A stretch of 64,000 nt of DNA from Streptomyces sp. HUAS YS2 (GCF_033343995.1 NZ_CP137573.1:7349001-7413000); one strand, 5' to 3'; positions 32,729 to 41,461 are shown, counted from the stretch's first letter. A program made the numbers and translations. Notes: generated by a model not told the origin, from the sequence alone.

Positions 32729-33679
32729 TCACCACGAGCGGCCCGCGGTGAGCAGGGTGTCGCGGACTCGGGTGACGTCGGGGTTGTTCGGGCGGCCGGG
32801 GCGTTGGGTCAGGTAGGCGGTGTTGATGGGTGGGTCCTCCGGGGTGTGCAGGGGGACCAGGGTGCCCGAGGCGAGTTCCGGTTCGCAGAGGTAGCGGGGG
32901 AGGACAGTGAAGCCGGCGCCCGCGGCGACCGCCGCGAGGACGCCGCGGAGGTCCGGGACCGTGACGGCGGCGGGGCAGGACAGGCGGGTGCCGAAGACGT
33001 GGCGCCAGTAGCGGCGGGCGATGGGGAGGTCCTCGGCGTACGTGATCAGGGGGACCGCCTGCAGGGCCGCCGGGACGTCCGCGGCGAGCCTGTCCTTGAG
33101 GCGGTCGGCCCAGTCGGGGGCGGCTACCAGGACGAACTCCTCGTCCATCAGCGGTACCGCCGTCAGGGCTCGGCCGCGCGGGCGGAACGTGGCGACGACC
33201 AGGTCGTGGCGGCCGGCGCGCAGTTCGTCGAGGAGCGGGTCGGTCAGGCCCAGGGAGACCCGCAGCCGCACGCCGTCGGCCGTCAGCGGTGCGAGGGCGG
33301 GCAGCACGCGGGTGCAGAGCAGTTCGGCGGGGCCGGCCAGGTGGACCGGGGTGGCGTGCTCGTCGGGCGCGGCCTGGTGTCCCGTCGTGGCGGCGAGCGC
33401 GTCGAGAGGTGAGGCGATCCGGGCCGCGAGGTCGTGGGCGACGGCCGTCGGGGCGACGCCGCGCGGCTGGCGGGCGAACAGCTCGCGGCCCGTCTGGCGC
33501 TCCAGGGAGCGGATCTGGGCGGTGACCGTGGGCTGTGAGAGGCCGAGGACTCCGGCGGCGGCGGTGAACGAGCCGGAGCGGTACACCGCCAGGAACGTGC
33601 GCAGCAGGTTCAGGTCCGAAACGGGCACCGCGCCGGAAGGCCCCACCGGGGGCGTGCCATCGGGATCCTTATGGGACAT
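32729..33679 (-). CDS. LysR family transcriptional regulator
   Basis: 316 residues. The N-terminal winged helix is LNLLRTFLAVYRSGSFTAAA, then GVLGLSQPTVTAQIRSLERQ and TGRELFARQPRGVAPTAVA. The effector domain follows with RVLPALAPL, LDELRAGRHDLVVATF and EFVLVAAPDWADRL. The first 19 residues (SHKDPDGTPPVGPSGAVPV) are an extension. No ribosome binding site is seen; TAGTGT lies 6 nt before the ATG, so it is probably leaderless. It is divergent from an NTF2-like gene 134 bp away, which is its likely target. Confidence 0.93.
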   Translation of the reverse strand: MSHKDPDGTPPVGPSGAVPVSDLNLLRTFLAVYRSGSFTAAAGVLGLSQPTVTAQIRSLERQTGRELFARQPRGVAPTAVAHDLAARIASPLDALAATTGHQAAPDEHATPVHLAGPAELLCTRVLPALAPLTADGVRLRVSLGLTDPLLDELRAGRHDLVVATFRPRGRALTAVPLMDEEFVLVAAPDWADRLKDRLAADVPAALQAVPLITYAEDLPIARRYWRHVFGTRLSCPAAVTVPDLRGVLAAVAAGAGFTVLPRYLCEPELASGTLVPLHTPEDPPINTAYLTQRPGRPNNPDVTRVRDTLLTAGRSW

Positions 33680-33813
33680 GTCGGAACACTATCTGCTTGC
33701 CGATGGCTGCCGCGCCGGCCCGCCTGCGGGTCTGGCGGCGCGGTCGGGGCGGGCGTAGTCTCCGGTGCACCTATTCAATTTGTTGGGTACGAGATGAAGC
33801 GAGGCGTCCGTCC

Positions 33814-34230
33814 ATGCACACGCACCCCTTCCGCGCCGCGGTCGAGCGCCGCGACGTCGCCGCCATCGAGGCGCTGCTCGCCGAGGACGTCGTCTTCACC
33901 AGCCCCGTCGCCTTCAAGCCGTACGCCGGCAAGGCGATCACCGCCGCGATCCTGCGCGGAGTGCTGCGTGTCTTCGAGGACTTCGCGTACGTCCGCGAGA
34001 TCGCGAACCCGGACGGCCGTGACCACGCCTTCGTGTTCACGGCCACCGTCGACGGTCGTCGGATCCAGGGGTGCGACTTCCTCCACTTCGACGAGGAGGG
34101 ACGGATCGACGACTTCACCGTCATGGTCCGCCCGCTCTCGGCGGCCAAGGCGCTGTCCGAGGCCATGGGGGCCCAGTTCGAGCGGATCGCCCGCGAGGCC
34201 GGGGAGGCGGGGAACTCGGCGGGCGCGTGA
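33814..34230 (+). CDS. NTF2-like/SnoaL-type protein
   Basis: 138 residues of the NTF2 fold: FRAAVERRDVAAIEALLAED, then VVFTSPVAFKPYAGKAI, VLRVFEDFAYVREI and CDFLHFDEEGRIDDFTVMVR. The short 'F.a.....d...l...l..dv.f.SPv....y.G' start is that of the nuclear transport factor 2 family proteins of 110-140 residues. Probably a small-molecule isomerase, hydrolase or binding protein; substrate unknown. Divergent from the LysR gene and convergent with the DJ-1-like gene. Confidence 0.85.
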   Translation: MHTHPFRAAVERRDVAAIEALLAEDVVFTSPVAFKPYAGKAITAAILRGVLRVFEDFAYVREIANPDGRDHAFVFTATVDGRRIQGCDFLHFDEEGRIDDFTVMVRPLSAAKALSEAMGAQFERIAREAGEAGNSAGA

Positions 34231-34252
34231 GCGCCCCGCCGCCCCGCCGGCG

Positions 34253-34948
34253 TCAGGCCAGCTTCTTGAGGACCTCGGCCGCGAGCGGGGCGGACGAGGC
34301 GGGGTTCTGACCGGTGACCACGTTGCGGTCGACGACGACCTTCGGCACCCACGGCTCACCGACCTGCACGTCCACGCCGGCCTCGACCAGCCGGGACTCC
34401 AGGAGCCACTTCGCCCGGTCGGCGAGCCCGCCCTGGGTCTCCTCGGCGTCGGTGAAGGCCGCGACCTTGTAGCCGGCGAAGGCGTTGGTGCCGTCCGCGT
34501 GCGTCGCGGCGAGGAGCGCGGCCGGGCCGTGGCAGACGACGGCGACCGGCTTGCCCGAGTCGAGCGCGTCGACGAGCAGCTTGCCGGAGGTGGCGTCGAC
34601 GGCGAGGTCCTCCATGGGGCCGTGGCCGCCGGGGTAGAAGACGGCGTCGTACTCGTCGAGCCGGACGTCCTCCAGCCGGATCGGGCTCTTGAGCTGGGTG
34701 AAGGAGTCGAGGGCCGCGGCGATCCGGTCGGCGCCCTCCTGGCCGCCGTTGAACTCGGGCGCCAGGCTGCCCTTGTCGACGGTGGGGACCACGCCGCGCG
34801 GCGTGGCGACGACGATCTCGTGGCCGGCCGCGGTGAACGCCTCGTACGGGGCGACGGCCTCTTCGGCCCAGAAGCCGGTCGGGTGCTTCGTGCCGTCGGC
34901 CAGGGTCCAGTGGTCGGCGCCGGTCAGCACGAAAAGGATCTTCGACAT
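34253..34948 (-). CDS. DJ-1/PfpI superfamily protein (Hsp31/glyoxalase III-like)
   Basis: 231 residues. The nucleophile elbow is AVVCHGPAALL with C139 and H140; other blocks are FWAEEAVAPYEAFTAAGHEI, VFYPGGHGPMEDL and VVVDRNVVTGQNPASSAPLA. This layout (Cys-His plus an Asp/Glu before) is that of class-I glutamine amidotransferase-like Hsp31 chaperones/glyoxalase III, which remove methylglyoxal or protect proteins. The long 5' region (34949-35259) contains a possible promoter. A methylglyoxal role would fit with the upstream alcohol dehydrogenase on the same strand, but that is inference. Confidence 0.9.
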   Translation of the reverse strand: MSKILFVLTGADHWTLADGTKHPTGFWAEEAVAPYEAFTAAGHEIVVATPRGVVPTVDKGSLAPEFNGGQEGADRIAAALDSFTQLKSPIRLEDVRLDEYDAVFYPGGHGPMEDLAVDATSGKLLVDALDSGKPVAVVCHGPAALLAATHADGTNAFAGYKVAAFTDAEETQGGLADRAKWLLESRLVEAGVDVQVGEPWVPKVVVDRNVVTGQNPASSAPLAAEVLKKLA

Positions 34949-35259
34949 GGGTGGTCACTCCGAGGATGCGGGCCGGCCCGGGGCCGGGGAGAGGAGAGTG
35001 GGGACAAGGGCCGCGCCGCTCCCGGTGGCGTTCTCGGTGCGGATCGTCGGTGCGGCGGCGGCGACGTCATCGAACCTAGACCCGTCTCGGAGGCGTGACC
35101 AATGGGGAAGTCGATGTCCGGCATCGGCTTTCCGATGGATCCGCGGGAATATCCGCGGGATGTCGCACGAGGGGTTACGGACAAGGGTTGACCTGCGGTG
35201 ACGTGCCATCGCGTGGGTGCGGGCGGTCCCCGGCGGGCGGCGCCCCCGGCTCCCGACGG
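34949..35259. other. Intergenic region between alcohol dehydrogenase and DJ-1-like gene
   Basis: 311 bp without a supported gene. Toward the DJ-1-like gene a promoter candidate reads TTGGTC, 18-bp spacer, TAGGTT (about 35070-35100 on the minus strand). The 10-mer ATCCGCGGGA is repeated at 35139 and 35151. The sequence between is unremarkable. Confidence 0.45.
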
Positions 35260-36300
35260 TCAGCCGTTCGGGAGGATGACGGCCCGGCCGTTCACCAGGC
35301 CGTCGTGGAGGCGCTGGTACGCCCTCGGTGCCTCGTCCATCGTGTACGTCTCGACGTGGACGTCGACGCTGCCGGCCCGGGCGAGGTCCAGGACCTCGAT
35401 CAGTTCGGCCCGGGTCCCCCAATAGGGGGACGTGACCGAGGCCTCGTAGGGCAGGGCCCCGAAGCCCACGGGCAGGGTGCCGCCGCCGAGGCCGACGATG
35501 GTGACGTCGCCCTCGACCGCGGCCATCGCGCCGGCGGCCGTCGTGGTGGGCGGGGCACCCACGAAGTCGAGGACGACCTCGGCACCCCGGCCGTTCGTCA
35601 GCTCCCGCACCGACGCGGCGGCCGAGGCCCCGGAGAGGACGGTCTCGTGCGCGCCCACGGCCCGGGCGAGGGCGAGCTTCTCCTCCGTGAGGTCCAGGGC
35701 GACGACCCGCGCGGCGGTCATCGCGCGCAGCAGCTGGATGGCGACGTGCCCGAGTCCGCCCGTGCCGATGACGACGGCGGTGCTGCCCGGGAGGAGCTTC
35801 GGCAGGGAGATCTTGATGGCGTGGTACGGGGTGAGGCCGGCGTCCGTCAGCGGCGCGGCCCGGACGGGGTCGAGAACGCCGAGCGGCACGAGGTGCCGGG
35901 GGTTGTCCACGAGCAGGTACTCGGCGATGGCGCCGGGCGCGCCGAGACCGGGCGGCCTGATCCCCAACTCCGCAGCCCGGAGGCAGTAGTTCTCCTTGCC
36001 CTGCGCGCACATGTGGCAGCTGCCGCAGCCCCAGGGGCCGTACACGGCGACGGCGTCGCCGACCTCGAACCCGGTGGCGCCGGGACCGAGGGCGGCGACG
36101 GTGCCCACTCCCTCGTGACCGAGGGTCAGCGGAAGCGGAAACGGCAGCTGTTCGGCCGGCCAGCTCATGACGGCGATGTCCGAATGACAGACGCCCGCGG
36201 CAGTGACCTTGAGAAGCAGCTGCCCGGGACCGGGCTCGGGATCGGGAACGTCGACGACCTCGGGTTCGGCGCCCACGGTCCGGTACTGCAGTGCCTTCAT
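35260..36300 (-). CDS. Zinc-dependent NAD(P) alcohol dehydrogenase
   Basis: 346 residues of the medium-chain dehydrogenase family. Catalytic zinc ligands are C38 (in AAGVCHSD) and the H62-E63 pair (LTLGHEGVG); structural zinc cysteines are C92, C95, C98 and C106 (GCGSCHMCAQGKENYC). The Rossmann fold is VVIGTGGLGHVAIQLL. TLTEEKLALARAVGA-like residues follow the nucleotide site with Asp at the end of beta-2 (VVALDLTEEK), which favours NAD. It has GGAAGGAAG before the ATG. Substrate unknown; similar proteins reduce or oxidise aryl and alkyl alcohols. Confidence 0.92.
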   Translation of the reverse strand: MKALQYRTVGAEPEVVDVPDPEPGPGQLLLKVTAAGVCHSDIAVMSWPAEQLPFPLPLTLGHEGVGTVAALGPGATGFEVGDAVAVYGPWGCGSCHMCAQGKENYCLRAAELGIRPPGLGAPGAIAEYLLVDNPRHLVPLGVLDPVRAAPLTDAGLTPYHAIKISLPKLLPGSTAVVIGTGGLGHVAIQLLRAMTAARVVALDLTEEKLALARAVGAHETVLSGASAAASVRELTNGRGAEVVLDFVGAPPTTTAAGAMAAVEGDVTIVGLGGGTLPVGFGALPYEASVTSPYWGTRAELIEVLDLARAGSVDVHVETYTMDEAPRAYQRLHDGLVNGRAVILPNG

Positions 36301-36498
36301 GACGGCTTCCTTCCGGTGTCTCGGCGGGCGCCGTGGACGCCGCGGGAAGGCGACGACTGCTGCGACCCCGGTGGGGATGTGTACCCCCGCACGCCCCTCC
36401 CGAGGGCCGCCGTCCCGGTGAGTCCGCGCCGTGGAACGCGCCGCGACGCGTACACCGCGCGCGGCAGGCGCGTCCGGCCGCTCAGCGGCGGACCGGGG

Positions 36499-37026
36499 TC
36501 AGTCGAGCCACTTCCGCAGGAGTTCCTCGCGATCCGCGCGGCGGGGGGAGCCGCCTTCCCAGGCGCGGCCCCAGTCCGACATCGCGGCCAGGGTCGTGTT
36601 CAGGGTGGCGGCGCCCGCCGTGAGACGGGTGAGGAGGGTGCGGGACAGGTCGACCTCCGTCTGGGAGTAGCCGACGGCGGCGGCGACGTAGGTGCTCAGT
36701 TCGTGGGTTCCTTCGGGGGTTTCCACGGAGACCGTCATCAGGGCGGGGGCGTCGACGCCCGGGCCGATGCCCGACGGCAGGGCCAGTTCCAGCAAGGTGC
36801 CGATGGCCATGTCCTTGGCCGCGCCCACCTGTCGCATCAGCGTCTTCACGGGGACGTCCGCCACCGTCAGGGCCCGCACGTCCTCCCACAGATGGAGGCT
36901 GGACTGCCCGTCGCCGAGGCCCAGCACGCCCTCGGGGGTCAGGCGCACCCCGGGAGCCATTCCGGACGGCTTCGCGCCCACGTACACGTCGCCCTCGGCG
37001 ATCCAGAACAGCCCCACCATGGCCAT
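36499..37026 (-). CDS. Hypothetical protein with a PH-like domain, partner of the kinase
   Basis: 175 residues from ATG 37026, which has GGGGGAAG 11 nt upstream; an upstream GTG (37038) or the ATG at 37020 are options. The sequence is beta-rich: FWIAEGDVYVGAKPSGMAPG, then VRLTPEGVLGLGDGQSSLHL, WEDVRALTVADVPVKTL and ALMTVSVETPEGTHELSTYV, ending with a basic, Trp-containing tail. The stretch 'L...GV.LGL..G...LxLWEDVRALTV' resembles the C-terminal domain of the protein kinase just upstream, which suggests both carry the same PH-like fold. It lies 119 bp downstream of the kinase on the same strand and may be a substrate or adaptor. Confidence 0.65.
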   Translation of the reverse strand: MAMVGLFWIAEGDVYVGAKPSGMAPGVRLTPEGVLGLGDGQSSLHLWEDVRALTVADVPVKTLMRQVGAAKDMAIGTLLELALPSGIGPGVDAPALMTVSVETPEGTHELSTYVAAAVGYSQTEVDLSRTLLTRLTAGAATLNTTLAAMSDWGRAWEGGSPRRADREELLRKWLD

Positions 37027-37145
37027 GGCTTTGCTCACTTCCCCCGACGGCGGCGCCGCCGCCGTCGTGTCACACAACAAGCATCCGACGAACGATCAGG
37101 TCGCACCCCCAACGTGCGAAGGATCTTCGAGGTTCCCGGCCCGGC

Positions 37146-38462
37146 CTACGCGAAGCACTCCAGGATCAGCGGCAGGTCCTCCAGCCACTCCCGGAGCTGG
37201 GCCCGCCGGCGGGCGGCGAGCAGGATCTGAGGGGCGGCGCCGTTGTGGAGGTGGACGGTGACCCGGAGGTGCTTGGGACCCTCGGGCGCGAACCCGACAG
37301 AGTGGATCTCCGCCCAGGCGAACTGCACGTCCCCGGTCTCCAGGCCGAGCATGACGCCCCCGGCGTCGATCAGGAGGGACCGCGTCGCGGCCACCGCGAC
37401 GAACGCGAGCTCGGCGTCGGCCGGCGAGCCGCCCCCGCGGGCGGCCGCGGTCGGCGCCATGTGCGGCGGGACCGCGTCGGACGGGGGATAGGGGGACGCC
37501 GAGTACGGGGACGGATGCGGCGAGGGCGAGAACGGCGAGGGCGAGAACGGCGACGGTGCGTACGCCGAGGGCGGATACGCCGGGGGCGGGGGCGGCGTCA
37601 CCGCCGGCGGGTACGCCGCCGTGGGGGAGTACGGGGTGGGAACGGGTGCCGCCGTCTCCGGGGCGAACAGGTCCAACAAGCCGTCCGGCGTGGGCCGTTG
37701 GCTCGGATCCTTGGCCAGGCACGATGCCACGACCGGCCGCAGGCCGTCCGGTACCGCGGTCAGGTCGGGTGCCTCGTGGACCGACCGGTACATCAGACCC
37801 ATCGGCGTCCCCGCGCCGAACGCGCTGCCGCCCGCCGCCGCGACCAGCACCGCGCCCAGGGCGAACACGTCGGCGGCGCCGTCGACCTCCTGCCCCTGCG
37901 CCTGCTCGGGGGCCAGGAACCCCGGCGTGCCGAAGGCCGTGCCGGTGGCCGTCAGGCGGGTCGACTCCAGCGCCCGCGCGATGCCGAAGTCGAGGACCCG
38001 CGGGCCGTCCGCGGCCATGATGATGTTCCCGGGCTTGAGGTCGCGGTGCACCAGGCCGCAGCCGTGGATCGCCGCGAGCGCCTCGGCGAGTGCCGCGCCC
38101 AGCTGCCGCAGCCGCGCCTCGTCCATCGGCCCCTCGGCCTCGAGCAGTGCGGACAGCGTGGGCCCCGGTACGTACGCCGTGGCCAGCCAGGGGGCCGGCG
38201 CCGCCGGGTCCGCGTCCACCACCGGCGCCGTGTGGAAGCCGCCGACGCTGCGGGCCGCCGCGACCTCGGCGCGGAAGCGCTCCCGGAAGTGCGGGTCGGC
38301 GGCGAGCTCCGGGCGCGCCACCTTCACGGCGACCGCGCGCCCGCCGCGGGAGCGCGCCAGGTAGACGGTGCCCATCCCACCGGCGCCCAACTCCCGTTCG
38401 ACGGCGTACCCGCCGATGCGCTCCGGCAGCCCCGCGCCCGTGCCGTCCGCCCCGTGCCTCAT
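37146..38462 (-). CDS. Hanks-type serine/threonine protein kinase without membrane anchor
   Basis: 438 residues. Kinase domain about 18-270: glycine loop LGAGGMGTVYLA, K47 in VAVKVA, catalytic HRDLKPGN with D141, DFG at 158-160, and GTPGFLAPEQ in place of APE. A Pro/Ser/Tyr-rich linker (about 275-335, with repeats such as SPFSPSPFSPSP) leads to a C-terminal domain of about 100 residues (DAELAFVAVAATRSLLIDAG, WAEIHSVGFAPEGPKHLRV). No transmembrane helix or PASTA repeats are seen, so it is a soluble signalling kinase. The downstream protein shares the C-terminal fold. GGGGGAGG precedes the ATG. Confidence 0.93.
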   Translation of the reverse strand: MRHGADGTGAGLPERIGGYAVERELGAGGMGTVYLARSRGGRAVAVKVARPELAADPHFRERFRAEVAAARSVGGFHTAPVVDADPAAPAPWLATAYVPGPTLSALLEAEGPMDEARLRQLGAALAEALAAIHGCGLVHRDLKPGNIIMAADGPRVLDFGIARALESTRLTATGTAFGTPGFLAPEQAQGQEVDGAADVFALGAVLVAAAGGSAFGAGTPMGLMYRSVHEAPDLTAVPDGLRPVVASCLAKDPSQRPTPDGLLDLFAPETAAPVPTPYSPTAAYPPAVTPPPPPAYPPSAYAPSPFSPSPFSPSPHPSPYSASPYPPSDAVPPHMAPTAAARGGGSPADAELAFVAVAATRSLLIDAGGVMLGLETGDVQFAWAEIHSVGFAPEGPKHLRVTVHLHNGAAPQILLAARRRAQLREWLEDLPLILECFA

Positions 38463-38525
38463 GCGCTGTAAGCCTCCCCCTGTGCTCCGGCGATCAGTAT
38501 GACGCAGCCGCCCGCACGAGGCCGG

Positions 38526-38987
38526 TCAGGCGAGGATGCCGCTGCCGTGCGGGGCGTAGAGGTCGAGGAGGCGGACCCGGGTCACGTGGAGCCGGTGTGC
38601 CAGGATCCGGCCGACCCAGAAGAACACCGCCGCGCCGAACTCCGGGTCCGTGTGGCACATCGACCGTACGGCCGCCGCGTCGAACTCGTGGGCCCGGACC
38701 GGGGTCATCGCCTCCGCGCCGGATTGGCACAGGTGCGGCGGGAAGAGCCAGGAGAGGCCGACCAGTTCGCCGTGCCGCAGCGTCTCGATCACCGGAGCGC
38801 CGCGGCCGGGCACTTTGGCGTCCAGGGTGACCGCGCCCGTCTTCACGATCCAGAACCGGTCGGCGCGCTCCTGCTCCTCGAAGAGCCGGTGGCCGGACTC
38901 GAAGTACACGTCTTCCGCGAAAGCCATCAGCCGTTCCCGATGCTCTGCCGGAAGCGTGCTGACCTTGGGGACGGCGGCGGTGCTCAT
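38526..38987 (-). CDS. Single-domain cyclic nucleotide-binding protein
   Basis: 153 residues. A CRP-type cNMP-binding beta-roll fills the protein: LMAFAEDVYFESGHRLFEEQ, RFWIVKTGAVTLDA, ETLRHGELVGLSWLFPPH, EFDAAAVRSMCHTDPEFGAA. The phosphate-binding cassette RHGELVGLS lacks the standard 'GE.a.l..' arginine arrangement, so nucleotide binding is uncertain. No helix-turn-helix follows, in contrast with CRP/FNR regulators. AGGAGG precedes the ATG. Divergent from the F420-type reductase with 194 bp between, suggesting a shared control region. It may sense a signal and act on a partner protein. Confidence 0.82.
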   Translation of the reverse strand: MSTAAVPKVSTLPAEHRERLMAFAEDVYFESGHRLFEEQERADRFWIVKTGAVTLDAKVPGRGAPVIETLRHGELVGLSWLFPPHLCQSGAEAMTPVRAHEFDAAAVRSMCHTDPEFGAAVFFWVGRILAHRLHVTRVRLLDLYAPHGSGILA

Positions 38988-39106
38988 GACGGCCTCCTCG
39001 GAGCGGAGCGGTGGTGTCCCGACTCCAGTGTCCGTCCACGGGGCCGGTTGTCCATGTATGTGTACGCGAGGTCGCCGCCGGGATACTTTCCGTGGTCGGA
39101 GTTGTT

Positions 39107-39136
39107 GTCGCTCCACGTCGCTCCACGTCGCTCCAC
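39107..39136 (+). repeat. Three tandem copies of GTCGCTCCAC with partial copies after
   Basis: Perfect 10-bp units at 39107, 39117 and 39127, then GTCGCTCT and GTCGCTCCG up to about 39156. The array lies between the cNMP-binding gene and the reductase gene and ends about 26 bp before the latter's start. Confidence 0.85.
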
Positions 39137-39181
39137 CGATGTCGCTCTGTCGCTCCGTGCTTCTTCGAAAGGACCTTTCTC

Positions 39182-39880
39182 ATGCGCTACGCAGTTCTCG
39201 GGACCGGTGCCGTCGGTCGGGCCCTCGCGGGCAAACTGGCCTCGTTGGGGCACGAGGTCGCCGTCGGCACCCGTGACCCCGAGGCCACGCTGGCCCGCGT
39301 CGGCGCCGACGCCCACGGCAATCCGCCGGTCGGTGAATGGCTGGCCGACCACCCGCAGGTGCGGCTGCTGGCCTTCGCCGACGCCGCGGAGTCCGCCGAG
39401 GTCGTGGTGAACGCCACGGCGGGCGTCGACTCGCTGCGGGCCCTGGAGGCCGCGGGTCGCGACCGGCTGGCCGGCAAGATCCTGATCGACGTCTCCAACC
39501 CGCTCGACTTCTCCCGGGGCATGCCGCCGCACCTCGACCCGGTCGACACCGACAGCCTCGGCGAGCGGATCCAGCGGACCTTCCCCGAGGCGAAGGTCGT
39601 CAAGACGCTCAACACCATGAACGCGCAGATCATGGTGGACCCGTCCCGGGTGCCCGGCGCCCACGACGTCTTCGTCTCCGGTGACGACGACGGCGCCAAG
39701 AAGACGGTGGCGCAGCTGCTGATGTCCTTCGGCTGGCCCGAGGAGAGCGTGATCGACCTCGGGGACATCACCAGTGCCCGCGGCGCCGAGATGGTGCTCC
39801 CGATCTGGCTGCGCCTGATGGGCTCGCTCGGTCACCTCGACTTCAACTTCCACATCCAGAGCGCCCGCCCCAGGGCCTGA
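39182..39880 (+). CDS. NADPH/F420 reductase-like NAD(P)-binding protein
   Basis: 232 residues. N-terminal Rossmann fold MRYAVLGTGAVGRALAGKLA with G-x-G-x-x-G (7-12), then VAVGTRDPE, where the Arg-rich end of beta-2 favours NADP(H). KILIDVSNPLDFSRGMPP and VVKTLNTMNAQIMVDP follow, the pattern of F420-dependent NADP reductases (Fno) and their non-F420 homologues. It may transfer hydride between NADPH and F420, which would serve enzymes such as the LLM protein at 15153, but many homologues have other substrates. GAAAGGACC precedes the ATG. Confidence 0.85.
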   Translation: MRYAVLGTGAVGRALAGKLASLGHEVAVGTRDPEATLARVGADAHGNPPVGEWLADHPQVRLLAFADAAESAEVVVNATAGVDSLRALEAAGRDRLAGKILIDVSNPLDFSRGMPPHLDPVDTDSLGERIQRTFPEAKVVKTLNTMNAQIMVDPSRVPGAHDVFVSGDDDGAKKTVAQLLMSFGWPEESVIDLGDITSARGAEMVLPIWLRLMGSLGHLDFNFHIQSARPRA

Positions 39881-39894
39881 CCGGCAGGACGGAA

Positions 39895-39934
39895 GCGGCC
39901 CGGGGAGCGGTGGTCAGTCCGCTCCCCGGGCCGC
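39895..39934. terminator. Strong bidirectional terminator
   Basis: GCGGCCCGGGGAGCGG (39895-39910) pairs perfectly with CCGCTCCCCGGGCCGC (39919-39934) over an 8-nt loop: a 16-bp stem between convergent genes. A second hairpin, CCGGTCGA-TCGG-TCGACCGG, follows at about 39966-39985. Confidence 0.9.
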
Positions 39935-39986
39935 GCAGGCGGTGACGCAAACCGGTCAACCGTCAACCGGTCGATCGGTCGACCGG

Positions 39987-41279
39987 TCAGCGGTTCTCAG
40001 GCAGGTCCGCCTCGGCCTTCGCCGGCGCCGTCGGCGTGGGCAGGGCGCGGGCCGTCGCGGGCTTCTTGCCGCAGAACGCGGGCTCCAGCGTGCCGCCCAG
40101 CGTGGTGTTCACCTCGCCCTTGTTGGACGTGTTCGCCATCGCGGCGAAGCTCCGCCGGCCGTCCCGGGTCGCGAAGGCGTACGTGTAGAAGCCCTGCACC
40201 GTTCCGGTGTGCCCGTAGACCTGCACGCCGCAGGAGAGGTCGTAGCGCCGCAGGCCGAGCCCGTAGTGCCGGCCGTTGACGGGGTCGGTCGGGGTGACCG
40301 TGGTCATCGCGTCCATCATCCGCGGCGACAGCAGCCGGCCCTTCATCAGCGCCGCCATGAACCGGCTGAGGTCGACCGGATTGGAGATGACCGCGCCCGC
40401 GGACTGCGCCCAGGAGACCGTCTGCTCCGTCGAGTCGACCAGCGCACCGCCGGCCTCGTCGGGGTGCAGGTAGCCACGGACGTGCAGGCCGGAGATCCGG
40501 GTCCCGGGGTGGACGTACGAGGTGTTCCGCAGGCCCAGCGGCTTGAAGATCCGGTTCTCGTACTCCGTGGCCACCGGCTTGCCGGTGATCTTCTCGATGA
40601 GCATGCCGACCACGACGAAGTTCGCGTTCGAGTACTTGTACGCGACGCCCGGCTCGGTGGTGCGGGGCAGCTTCAGGGAGAGGGCGACCAGCTCCTGGTA
40701 CGTGAACACCCGCTTCCGCACGGCCTCGAAGCCCGGCACCGTCTTCTCGAACATGGGGTCGGTGTACTCGGCCAGGCCGCTGCGGTGGGTGAGCAGGTGA
40801 CGGACCGTGATGCGCTCGTCGGGCAGCAGCCCCGGCAGGTACCGGTTGACCGGCGCGTCGAGTTCGACCTTGCCCTCGTCGACCAGCTGGAGCAGGACCA
40901 CGGTCGAGAACGTCTTGCTGACGCTGCCGATCCGGAACCGCGCCCTGGTGTCCATGGCGGCACCGGTGACCCGGTTCCGGACTCCGGCCTTACGGATGCT
41001 GACGCCCTCGGGGCCGCTGAACCGGGCCATCGCGCCCGGCGCTCCCTTTGCCAGGGCGGCGTCGAGCACCTTGGCCACGCCGTCCATGTCGGGAGCCGGC
41101 ACCGGGGCCGGTGCCGCGGCGGGGGCGGCCTTCGGCGTGGTCGCGGGCGCGGCGTACGCGCTCGTGCCGGCGGCACCTCCGACGAGCGCGGCGATCAGGG
41201 TGGCGCTCACGGTCAGGCGGCGCCGGCGCTGGGACAGCGGGGACTGCGGGGACGACGCGGACAGCGGAGTCAAGGGCAC
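39987..41279 (-). CDS. Secreted serine hydrolase (class C beta-lactamase/D-Ala-D-Ala carboxypeptidase fold)
   Basis: 430 residues from the GTG at 41279, which has GAGGAAGC upstream; longer in-frame starts give a non-typical extension. A signal sequence (RRRRLTVSATLIAALVGGAA) and an Ala/Pro linker precede the catalytic domain. Active-site elements: SVSK with S119 and K122, YSNAN (the Y-x-N motif) and GHTGTVQG (H-T-G). The HLLTHRSGL block is also standard. The family includes D-alanyl-D-alanine carboxypeptidases, esterases and R61-like enzymes, all extracellular. Penicillin sensitivity or substrate is not predictable. Confidence 0.92.
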   Translation of the reverse strand: MPLTPLSASSPQSPLSQRRRRLTVSATLIAALVGGAAGTSAYAAPATTPKAAPAAAPAPVPAPDMDGVAKVLDAALAKGAPGAMARFSGPEGVSIRKAGVRNRVTGAAMDTRARFRIGSVSKTFSTVVLLQLVDEGKVELDAPVNRYLPGLLPDERITVRHLLTHRSGLAEYTDPMFEKTVPGFEAVRKRVFTYQELVALSLKLPRTTEPGVAYKYSNANFVVVGMLIEKITGKPVATEYENRIFKPLGLRNTSYVHPGTRISGLHVRGYLHPDEAGGALVDSTEQTVSWAQSAGAVISNPVDLSRFMAALMKGRLLSPRMMDAMTTVTPTDPVNGRHYGLGLRRYDLSCGVQVYGHTGTVQGFYTYAFATRDGRRSFAAMANTSNKGEVNTTLGGTLEPAFCGKKPATARALPTPTAPAKAEADLPENR

Positions 41280-41461
41280 GTTGCTTCCTCGGCTTCGTTC
41301 GATGGGATCCGGAGATCGGGCTGCGGCGGCTTCGGGAACTCGGGTCGGCAGACGCGATGTTCCCCGCCTCCAACGATCAGGAGGGGCAACCGTGGCGGTC
41401 GGTTCCTGACAATCCACGAATTTCCGTGGTCGATCTCCATCGAACGGCCCTGTGCGACCGG

